Shown here piece by piece: positions 55,115 through 64,000 of a stretch of 64,000 bases of DNA; the first letter of the stretch is position 1; every line of letters begins with the position of its first letter. The position numbers and the translations under genes were made by a program. Source of the DNA: Ariolimax columbianus (lineage: Eukaryota > Mollusca > Gastropoda > Stylommatophora > Arionidae); the NCBI GenBank assembly GCA_036924085.1, contig JAVGWX010000012.1, forward strand, positions 32,670,272 to 32,734,271, read 5' to 3'. The notes under the pieces were generated by a model that was not told the origin of the DNA, did no database searches, and saw nothing but the letters and a program-made list of their open reading frames with translations.

Positions 55115-56142
55115 TTACACTTAACTTAACTTAACTTAACTTAACGTCTTTATACTGGTTTAGAAGACCCTGCAGAGTCTGTATACAACCAGTTACATTT
55201 ACATCACCTTGCTCTAAAAGCTATGCGTATCCAGTTTATTCTTAAATGCATTAACTGTCCCTGCCTCCACTACCTCCCCTGGCAATGCATTCCAAGCAGA
55301 CACCACTCTCTGACTAAAAAAATATTTCCTAATATCTAACCTGGACCTCTCTTTAGTCAACTTGTAGCTATGCCCTCGTGTTATTGTAGGTGGCTGTATT
55401 TTAAAAAAACTTGTTATAGTCTAATTTATCGATTCCTCTGATCATCTTATAAACCTGTATTAAGTCACCACGAATTCTTCTCTCTTCGAGACACTGTAGG
55501 GCGGTTTTTCTGAGTCGTTCCTCATAACTGTAATTCTGGAATCCCACTATCATCTTTGTCGCTCTTTTTTGTATTTTTTCTAGCATGTTTATGTCCCCTC
55601 TATGATAAGGACTCCACACCTGTACACAGTACTCCAATCTAGGTCTAACTAAAGCTTTATACAGTTTGACGATCACTTCCTTGCTCCTATGTTTAATATT
55701 TCTTTGTATCATACCTAACATTGCATTTGCCTTTTTCACTGCTACCTTTACTTGCTCACTCACCTTTCCTGTATGATCTATTATAACCCCTAGGTCCCTT
55801 TCCTTATCTATCTTTCTAATATTGTTTTCTCCCATTCTGTAATTATGTTCCATATTGGATCTACCCATGTGGATGACTACATTTATCTACATTAAACTCC
55901 ATTTGCCAGCTTACAGACCATTCTCGAATTTTATCTAAATCCGACATCAATATATCCACTTCCGCTTTAGATGAGACACTACTGCATAGTTTTGTGTCAT
56001 CAGCAAATTTTGCAATCATGGATCTCATATCAATGTCCAAATCATCTATATATATCAAGAACAAAATTCGTCCCAAAACCGAGCCCTGTGGCACACCACT
56101 TTTCACTTCACTCCACTCAGAATACTCCTTATTTATGCCCAT
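55115..56142 (-). mobile_element. LINE-D (CR1/jockey-like) non-LTR retrotransposon, RT palm to 3' end
   Basis: Minus strand: SEVKSGVPQGSVLGRILFLI, YIDDLD, IAKFADDTKLCSSV (catalytic FADD), ADVDILMSDLDKIREWS-type text, then a 155-codon frame RKIDKERDLGVIIDHTGKVS, KVAVKKANAMLGMIQRNIKH, LYKALVRPRLEYCVQVWSPY, MLEKIQKRATKMIVGF and IRGDLIQVYKMIRGIDKLD. The 3' end is a (TTAAG)n-type tail at 55115-55135. One frame break lies near 55865. This is the CR1/jockey-type RT with the VPQGSVLGPLLF block, distinct from the RQGC-type LINEs elsewhere in the window. 5' truncated. Confidence 0.92.
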
Positions 56143-56310
56143 ACTTGTTCCAGAATTTCTCCATGTTTATGGATGTCAACTTTGACTTTAGTTTCTTTTA
56201 TGTCAATTTTCAGACCACATTGTTGGCTCTTGCTGTTTATCTAATCCATTATGTTCTGCAGATGTACTGTATCCTCTGCCAATAACACTGTATCCCCAGG
56301 AAGAAATCAA
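56143..56310 (-). pseudogene. RT palm scrap of another LINE
   Basis: Minus strand GDTVLLAEDTVHLQNIMD, then INSKSQQCGLKIDIKETKVK, the (YA)DDTVLLAE and gLkin.kKTKvm blocks. It abuts LINE-D, marking an insertion or deletion junction. Confidence 0.7.
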
Positions 56311-56585
56311 GGGACGTTATTCAGACCGACAACGAGCAAATACACAAGGAAACACCGTCTGCTGGACAAACTAAAAATTTGTCATTCAGACATATATGTT
56401 TGAAGAGGACAGACAAACAGCAGAATGGCTTCAACGTATGTCCGCTCCACGGAAAGAGCTGAATGGCAGCATGAAAACTTAATTGAGGTACAATATATAT
56501 GGCAGCAAGAGAAGTCCGAGCGGGACATATACCGCATTTATAATGTTAAGACATTTAGTTATTTTCAGAGATAGATGAGAAACGC
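56311..56585. other. no feature recognised
   Basis: Unique-looking sequence. Confidence 0.4.
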
Positions 56586-56596
56586 CTTTATGGGGG

Positions 56597-56815
56597 AAAT
56601 AGGTGTGACTATTTTAGGGGCAAACCTGTTGCGTGACTAAAATAGGTGTGACTATTTTAGGGGCAAACCTGTTGCGTGACTAAAATAGATGTGACTATTT
56701 TAGGGGCAAACCTGTTGCGTGACTAAAATAGATGTGACTATTTTAGGGGCAAACCTGTTGCGTGACTAAAATAGATGTGACTTTTTAGGGGCAAACTGTT
56801 GTGTGACTAAAGATG
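56597..56815 (+). repeat. 43-bp repeat, 5 units
   Basis: aataggtgtgactattttag + gggcaaacctgttgcgtgac; last unit degraded. Confidence 0.93.
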
Positions 56816-56972
56816 CATGCGGCATATTACCTCATTTATGAATTAAATATTTGGCTTTTATTAAATGTATAAACTGATTTTTGAAGAGAGAAATCTCAGG
56901 CAGACGACCAAGTGTATGATGAAAATGGATGTGGTTATTTGAGAGCAAACAATGAAGGAAAAGAAATATTAA

Positions 56973-57004
<32 letters not shown>

Positions 57005-57005
57005 G
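56973..57005 (+). repeat. poly-T tract
   Basis: About 30 T. Confidence 0.95.
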
Positions 57006-57332
57006 GTGTGTATGCGTGAACATAAATTGCCATCAAATGGGAACATGACAAGGGAAACAATTCAAATAATTAAATCTTTTTGTAATACGCATCAGTAATA
57101 CATAAAGGGAAAGAACCGAATGTTGGGGGGACAAGAGATAAAGGTTGCTGCCCACTTCCTCCTGTCCTATCTCCTATCTCGATAAAGTCTTGCCATTGGA
57201 ATCCTATAACTCAGGACGAGAGAGGTTAACTGTTACCAGCACGAATAATCCTGATTGAAAATCCAAGTCCAGCGCCCAAGTCACAGCTTCACACACAAAT
57301 CATCAAATATGATACATTGGCCATCCAGGCGA

Positions 57333-57337
<5 letters not shown>

Positions 57338-57411
<74 letters not shown>

Positions 57412-57412
57412 C
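57338..57412 (+). repeat. (TA)n microsatellite
   Basis: About 36 TA units. Confidence 0.95.
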
Positions 57413-57499
57413 GTTAGAAGTGGATTTTGGCAGTTTGACAGTACAATTTAAAACTTCCCGTCAATATCCTTAAAATTTTGTTTTCGTACGACAGGTGGC

Positions 57500-58030
57500 A
57501 CTAAAGGAGCAGTCTGACAAAATGACATATGTCATGGAAGTGCGTTATAAACAGAGGTGCGTTATTGAATTCCAGTAAATGGAAAAAGTTGCACCAATTG
57601 ACATTCATCGGCGCTTGCGGAACAGTTACTGAGACGAAACAGTGGATGTTAGCACAGTGAGGCGGTGGGTTCTGCGTTCCAGCAGTGGTGAAAGTGACAC
57701 GAAGGACAAGCCTAGTTCCGGACGGCCATGCACAGCTGTCACTTCCCACAATGAAGAACGTCTCGTTCAGCTCATCCGCGTAAATCGGAGGATTACAACC
57801 AGGAACTGAATATCTGCTTCAATGCGTTGAAAACGTGGACATCATTGTTCTAGCAACGACTCCGTCAAAGCAGTTGTGAAACAGTGGGTCATCGCAGCAG
57901 ATTTTCACGAGCGCTGCATGTATGCTCTTGTTAATTATTGAGAAAATTTATAGCAAAGGGTGGTGTCTATGTTGAAAAACAGTTTTCTGGAGGCAAGACA
58001 TTGCTCTACCAAATAGTGTTGTTGTGCTTA
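57500..58030 (+). mobile_element. Mariner-family element, internally deleted
   Basis: N-terminal helix-turn-helix region (MEVRYKQRCVIEF, DETVDVSTVRRWV, KDKPSSGRPCTAV, HNEERLVQLIRVNRRITTRN) is followed almost at once by the C-terminal end (NDSVKAVVKQWVIAADFHER, then FIAKGGVYVEKQ). The catalytic DDD/E core is missing, so both ends are kept with the middle lost, as in deletion derivatives mobilised in trans. One or more frameshifts. The following satellite begins about 30 bp later. Confidence 0.85.
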
Positions 58031-58062
58031 TTTTTTTTTTTTAAATTATCTGTCATGGTTTT

Positions 58063-59165
58063 CAATCCAAGTATTTCTGTCGTGGGCCATCTGTGTCAGC
58101 TCAATCTAAGCCTTCCTGTAGTGTGCCATCTGAGCCATTTCAATTCAAGTATTTCTGTCGTGGGCCATCTGTGTCAGCTCAATCTAAGCCTTCCTGTAGT
58201 GTGCCATCTGAGCCATTTCAATCCAAGTATTTCTGTCGTGGGCCATCTGTGTCAGCTCAATCTAAGCCTTCCTGTAGTGTGCCATCTGAGCCATTTCAAT
58301 CCAAGTATTTCTGTCGTGGGCCATCTGTGTCAGCTCAATCTAAGCCTTCCTGTAGTGTGCCATCTGAGCCATTTCAATCCAAGTATTTCTGTCGTGGGCC
58401 ATCTGTGTCAGCTCAATCTAAGCCTTCCTGTAGTGTGCCATCTGAGCCATTTCAATCCAAGTATTTCTGTCGTGGGCCATCTGTGTCAGCTCAATCTAAG
58501 CCTTCCTGTAGTGTGCCATCTGAGCCATTTCAATCCAAGTATTTCTGTCGTGGGCCATCTGTGTCAGCTCAATCTAAGCCTTCCTGTAGTGTGCCATCTG
58601 AGCCATTTCAATCCAAGTATTTCTGTCGTGGGCCATCTGTGTCAGCTCAATCTAAGCCTTCCTGTAGTGTGCCATCTGAGCCATTTCAATTCAAGTATTT
58701 CTGTCGTGGGCCATCTGTGTCAGCTCAATCTAAGCCTTCCTGTAGTGTGCCATCTGAGCCATTTCAATCCAAGTATTTCTGTCGTGGGCCATCTGTGTCA
58801 GCTCAATCTAAGCCTTCCTGTAGTGTGCCATCTGAGCCATTTCAATTCAAGTGTTCCTGTCGCGGGCCATATGTGCCATCTCAATCCGTCTTTCTGTTTT
58901 TTGTCAACCGTGCCACCTCAATTTGTCTTCCTATCGCGGGTCAAATGTGCCACCTCAATCCAAGTCTTCCTGTCGCGGGCCATATGTGCCCCCTCAATCC
59001 AAATCTTCTTGTCGCGGGCCATCTGTGCCACCTCAATCCAAGTATTCCTGTCGCGGGCCAAATGTGCCACCTCAATCCAAGTCTTCCTGTCGCGGGCCGT
59101 CTGTGCCAGTTCAAACCAAGTCTTCCTGTCGTGGGCCATCTGTGATAGCTCAATCTACGTCTTCA
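58063..59165 (+). repeat. 78-bp higher-order repeat (10 units) plus 39-bp monomers
   Basis: Ten nearly identical 78-bp units (58063 to 58842, no indels), each of two 39-bp halves: caagtatttctgtcgtgggc-type and ctaagccttcctgtagtgtg-type. From 58843 to 59165 about eight diverged 39-bp monomers follow (two of 37 bp). Because 39 is a multiple of 3, frames of 423 and 350 codons stay open; they are not genes. Confidence 0.96.
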
Positions 59166-59430
59166 CAATTTCTTCTATATTTGTCTCAAGATCTTTGCAC
59201 AACGAATGAGTAGGGTTGCCTCTACTTCTCTTATGTCTGGGGGTACCCGAACAGAGACTGCCTTGCAATGTTCTCAACTGGTTTCCTGAATGTAGGACCT
59301 ACCCAAGATCAACACCTCATCTTCACACACTGTTACGTTGTGATCTGTCCGACTCCGTATCACAGTCCCATATTAGTGATCGTATCGATCCATTTCAATC
59401 ACTCCATCCTGTGCAAAAGAGCCAACAGCA
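59166..59430. other. no feature recognised
   Basis: Unique-looking sequence between the satellite and LINE-E. Confidence 0.4.
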
Positions 59431-60870
59431 ATAACATTTGGAAAGAAGAAAGCAGAAAATAAAACAAAAATGGGTAACATCTGAAATACTAAACAAAATG
59501 GAGGTAAGACGCTATTTGGAGAACAGTCACATAGAGCATGACATTGCTAAGTTTAGGTGCATTAAGAATGAATTAGATCAAGAAGGTAGATTTGAACGAG
59601 AAAAAAGGTGGATAGACTGATGCGAGTACATTGAAGAGCTGAAGAAAGCAGGGAAATTTGATCCGGTCATTAAAAAAGTAAAAACAATCATGTAGTAACA
59701 ATAATGCGTTCAATCACGGATAATTAATTATAAAAATTGGAAACCATTAACAGATCCAGACAGAAATAAAGAGAGTTGGAGATGAAATGTTATGGTGCTG
59801 TATGAAGACCGGGGTACGGATATGTTATGGGACTGTATGTATACCGTGGTACGGATATGTTATGGGACTGTATGTAGACCGGGGTACGGATATGTTATTG
59901 GACTGAATGTAGACCGGGGTACGGATATGTTATGGGACTGTATGAAGACGGGGGCACGTATCAAGATACCATACCATTAAATGGCATGACTTTGATAGAA
60001 GAGAGATTACTTGTAACCGGAGAAGAAGCTCGTCAGATATTTTCTCAAACAACAAATCACTATAGATAGATGAGTTACCTATTGAACTACTCAAATCAAC
60101 GGGGAAGACTTTACAAAATTTTGTTTTTCAAACAAGTAAATAAATTTACAACAATGGAACGTTGGCAAAAGATCACACAGTTAAAATAATAATCCTTTTG
60201 TCAAAGACAACGAATGCAATAGAATGCGGTCAATTCCGAACGACAAGTTTACATAACATATACATCTAAAATTTATTGAAGATAATTAAGAAAAGAATCG
60301 ATGACAAGACAGAGGTAATGCTAAAAGATAGTCAGTTTTGGTTTCGTAAGACCAGGGGTATACATGAGGTCCGCGGATCATTGCGACCTCGCAGAAAGAA
60401 GAATGAACGATCAAGGACGACCACCCATTTATCTGCTTTATTGACTACGAGAAAGCCTTTGATCAAGACCCCCTGATACAAACTTTTCCCAGATTTTGCA
60501 ACAACTAGATATGGAGAGATTCATGATGATAAATCAAGAATCAATTATTTCAATCAAAGAAAGACTAACAGATCCAGTTCGAATAAGTACGACAGTCCTA
60601 CTTGCTTTCACCGAGTCTCTATTACGCATATTCTGAAATGATGATAGAAAATGTTGTTCAGAGTTGTAATAGGGGTGTCAAAGTCATTGGCATGAAAGTT
60701 AATGCTATCAAATGTGTCGATAACCAAGCCATAGTGGAAGGATCAACATACAGTAGCAACGTTGCCAATGCTGCTTGAACAAATTAACAGCACAGCCAAA
60801 GAGCTTGGCATGAAAACAAAACGCATTGAAGATAAAGATTACGGTAATAGTCAAACAGCAGAAAGAAAAC
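59430..60870 (+). mobile_element. LINE-E copy 1: linker and RT remnants
   Basis: Linker-like Lys/Glu-rich text with a 35-bp repeat, then LLKIIKKRIDDKTEVMLKDS, FRKTRGIHEVRGSLR, ICFIDYEKAFDQD (first catalytic Asp, frame-shifted), MMIENVVQSCNRGVKVIGMK and IKCVDNQAIVEGST (FADD box lost to CVDN), KELGMKTKRIEDKDYG. Many stops. Directly followed in the same orientation by a second copy. Confidence 0.75.
59782..59960 (+). repeat. 35-bp repeat in LINE-E linker, 5 units
   Basis: atgttatgg at 59787, 59822, 59857, 59892 and 59927, period exactly 35. The first unit encodes VLYEDRGTDM, resembling the LYED.RG linker motif also seen as MLYEDSRGAK in LINE-E copy 2. Confidence 0.9.
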
Positions 60871-60879
60871 AACAAACAA

Positions 60880-62545
60880 GACACGAGTAACCCAGAGTGG
60901 GGGATGCATTCGAGATAAGAATAGTGCCATTTCGATGGATGAGAATGACATATCAAACAGATGGACGGAATATATAAGGATGCTTTATGAGGACAGTCGC
61001 GGAGCCAAACCATCAACATATGATAATGAAGGACCCAGCATCCAAACATCAGATGTAGTAAATGTGATAAAAACTATGAAAAAAAAGTAAAGCAACAGGG
61101 CTGGACTCCATAAACATAGAAACGATAGAGGCCCTAGAGAAATTTGGTATAGATATACTTACTGACCTGTGTAATGACATATACAATACTGAATGCATAC
61201 CAACAGACCTGAAAACATCTACGTTTATAACACTCCCGAAAAAAACACCTCATGCAACAGAATGTTCAGACTTTAGAATAATAAGTCTAATGATCACACA
61301 ATTAAAATACTACTCAAGATCATACAAGAGAGAATAAGAGGTCAAATAGAGAGGGGAGTTTCAGAAGAACAATTTGCTTTTCAAAAGTTTAATGGAACAA
61401 GGGAAGCAATTTTCTGTTTGCGAACTTTGACAGAAAAATATATAGAAATAAATAATGACATTTATATTTGCTTTATAGACTACCAGAAGACTTTTGACAG
61501 AGTACAACATGAAAAATTAAATAAATTTCTCCAAGAAATAGGTCAAGATGGTAAAGACATAAGACTGCTCTGTAATCTGTACTGGGACAAACTGCTACAG
61601 GAAAGTTATACTCTCCAAGTATAGATGTAAAAAGAGGAGTGAGACAGGGATGTATATTATCCCCTTGGCTCTTTAATATCTACACAGAACAAATATTCAA
61701 ACAGAGGGGATGCCATGGCTTGTCGTTGGAGAAGTGGCAATAAACAATCTAAGATATGCGGATGATACAGTGTTGATGGCAAAAAGGGAGCAAGAATTAC
61801 AGGAGCTTGTGACAACAATAAGTCAAGAGTTTGGATTAGACATAAACATAAAGAAAATAAAGACTATGATAATTGGGGAAAGTGACAAGAAACTATGTAT
61901 TCAGATAAAAATAAAAGATCAACTATTTGAATAAATACAGAGTTCCTCCTATCTAGGTCATATAATAACGGAAGAAGGCTGTCGTGAAAAAAAGATCAGA
62001 CAGAGAATAGATATGGTCAAGATGGAATTTGACAACATGCGACACATACTGTCATCCAAACAGATAAATCAGAATTTGAAAATGAGAATTGTCAGGTGTT
62101 ATGTATCGCTCGTCACTACTTTATGGCGCAGAAACATGGACAATGAATAGCAAGTTGGAAAAGCGCAATGGAACATTCGAACTGTGGGTATATTGAAGAT
62201 TAAGTCGCATTTCTTGGATAAAGAAGAAAACAAATTTGAAGGTGTTAGAAAAGTTGGGGGTGAAAATAGAATTAATGACCGAAATCAGAGTTAGACACTT
62301 ACGTTATTTTCGTCATATAACAAGACATACCTCCTTGTAGAAGACCATACTGGAGGGTTGGATGGAAAGCAGTCGTTCAAGAGGGAGACAACGCTTTAGT
62401 GGAGGGATAATATCAGGAGATGGACTGGAAAAAGCCTCTCAGATTGCACAATTACTGCAAGAGATAAAGTACACTGAAGATCCATTGCAGCCAACCTTCG
62501 ATGCGGAGATGGAACCTGAACTGAACTGAGTAATTCACAAAGTTC
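60880..62545 (+). mobile_element. LINE-E copy 2: linker to 3' end
   Basis: NRWTEYIRMLYEDSRGAKPS, KKKKATGLDSINIE-type linker, DLCNDIYNTECIPTDLKTST, a 68-codon frame with LTEKYIEINNDIYICFIDYQ and KTFDRVQHE (first catalytic Asp), RQGCILSPWLFNIYTEQIF (shifted), LRYADDTVLMAKREQELQEL (YADD at 61755-61769), FGLDINIKKIKTMIIG, YLGHIITEEGCREKKIRQRI and DNIRRWTGKSLSD ... ARDKVHWRSIAANL. The 3' end is cctgaactgaactgag, a TGAAC-type tail. At least five frame changes. No endonuclease. Confidence 0.88.
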
Positions 62546-64000
62546 ACTCAATATAAAGCATGGGTTTTCAACAACATTTGGTCCTTTACCAGAAGGCCTG
62601 TACACTAGCCTTTGCCATCTGCTTATAATGCCACTGCTCTGTACATGATGAGGATGTCAGCTCTAATATCAACCATCTATTACGACATGCCTTGAAGGGT
62701 CACTTTATGTATATTTTCTTCATCCAGGCGATCCCTATTAGCCACACAAAAAATGTCAAGAACTCTAAACCCTATAGCAGAAGAGTCACTGAACCAATTT
62801 AAACAAAGAAGCGGAAGGTGAGAAAGTGTAGGATCGACTACCCCATCATATACAACCTGGAAGACAAAAGAAACAAATAACGAGATATTCACACTTCCCG
62901 GCGGAAGTGACGCGACTAAGGCTCGCTTGACATTAGACCGCCACCCCATCCTAGATAAACTATGATCCACAAGGATAATATCTATATACACAAGGTAGAA
63001 GAGTGTGCTGCCGGGTCTTTGTGTATTACAAGAACAAGAATAGCACTACTGACCCACAGAGAGCATGCCGGATGAGGTGACAACTTTGTGACATATCATA
63101 ACACCGTCCATGGTTAGGTGGTTTGTTAAGAGCAGCATAGATGCGTGTAACAGGATGCGGGTCTAATTTGCTCTAGTGTTTGAGTCTATGAAGATGGAAT
63201 TGCACATCTGTTAATCATCCTCTGTAAGCTCTTGTTCCAACGCAGCGGAGTAATAAGCTGCTCGAACCTAGCCCGCTAAGCAGGAAATCCTCCTCCCGGC
63301 AATAACCAGGTCACACCAAATTTGGGACTTGCACGGGGTCATTTGCTCCTGTAGAAGTATAGGTCGACTAAGAACTAAGAAGAGAACTAATTAGTCTACT
63401 TTATTCCTCTATATCTTTCACTCATCCAGAGTTGTATAAATCTATTTATGTTTCGTTCATTTTATTGTAGAAATTCCCGACCGTTGAATCAAAGTTTAGT
63501 CATTTCCGAGTAAACATTAACCTTTCATTCATGGCTCATTCTAGTCTCGTTCGCTTTACGTACTCCTGCAAACACCTACGTGTAAGTAGATGTTTTTATG
63601 AGGCTAAATACAGTGGCGTTGCCATCTGTGGCGCGGCGACGTCGTAAGGGGCCCCGGGCATAGTTTCAACCGGGTGGACGAGGTGCCAGAAAAGGCTGAA
63701 CCAAAATTGTAAACACTTTCTAATTTTATTTTGTACATGTTAGCAATGATTTTAACGTTTGATGAAAGAATGGAGACAGTCCTTTTGGGTTGGGGGTGGG
63801 GCGTGGATGAGGAGTGGAGAACTGAAGAGACAGCACAATGAATTAGCTGACAGCAGCCAGGGACTCATAGATGGTTGCTTGCATCAGAGTCAAGCTGACT
63901 AAGATCTTTTTCCGTCTTCAAGCGAGAGGCCTGGAAAGAAGTTTGAGTATGGAAGTCTAGTTAGGATCGGGATCATAGTGGGAAGACAAACCAAGTACCC
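62546..64000. other. no gene or repeat recognised
   Basis: About 1.45 kb of apparently unique sequence with only short frames. A G-rich run (ttgggttgggggtggggcg) lies near 63790. Confidence 0.45.

Noticed and set aside
57938..59209. 423-codon frame (and 350-codon overlapping frame)
   Set aside because: The first ~25 codons are a mariner C-terminal end; the rest is the 39/78-bp satellite, open because its period is divisible by three.

Overview
The window reads as eukaryotic intergenic DNA from an invertebrate, most likely a lophotrochozoan such as a mollusc. That attribution is an inference. It rests on the mix of non-LTR retrotransposons (several carrying a C-terminal RNase H and a Cys/His knuckle), mariner-family transposases, tRNA-derived SINEs and very abundant minisatellites, and on the absence of any bacterial gene organisation. 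I recognise no intact host protein-coding gene. Nearly every readable protein segment is a decayed transposable-element (TE) fragment, and the longest open frames are translations of tandem repeats.

Layout. 0-7.4 kb: a minisatellite-bearing dispersed repeat (called rep-P here), a broken LINE endonuclease, RNase H remnants, a SINE, a mariner fragment with a large in-frame repeat, and two LINE 3' ends. 8.1-11.3 kb: a mariner copy and a SINE, each split by a tandem array, then another rep-P. 11.6-13.1 kb: AT-rich minisatellite. 13.4-16 kb: a LINE with readable reverse transcriptase (RT), then SINEs nested in one another. 16.3-17.9 kb: 61 copies of a 25-bp satellite. 18-25.4 kb: LINE scraps, a LINE RNase H domain, microsatellites and a 30-bp array. 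25.7-31.3 kb: LINE, SINE, a pseudogene of a multiplied invertebrate family, and mariner. 32.5-35.3 kb: SINEs and an inverted rep-P. 35.8-42.8 kb: five successive minisatellites. 42.9-48.5 kb: SINEs, CR1-like and other LINEs, including the least damaged LINE. 49-52.2 kb: arrays. 52.4-57 kb: LINEs and SINEs. 57.5-59.2 kb: an internally deleted mariner followed by a 78-bp higher-order repeat. 59.4-62.5 kb: two LINE copies head to tail. 62.5-64 kb: nothing recognised. By summing coordinates, roughly 15 kb of the 64 kb is tandem repeat.

The most interesting pattern is that many of the tandem arrays are not anonymous. Their units are short pieces of the TE in which they sit, and the rest of that TE can still be read on both sides. 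Clear cases are the mariner helix-turn-helix (28 x 27 bp, in frame), the mariner catalytic His-His-Asp-Asn segment, a SINE tRNA head (exactly 14 x 47 bp), a LINE endonuclease (7 x 38 bp), a LINE RT just after its FADD box (33 bp, in frame) and a CR1-like ORF (24 bp). The window therefore looks like a place where TE relics are repeatedly turned into minisatellites. Family names below are from recognition of motifs, not from database searches; names such as rep-P, SINE-a and LINE-B are local labels.
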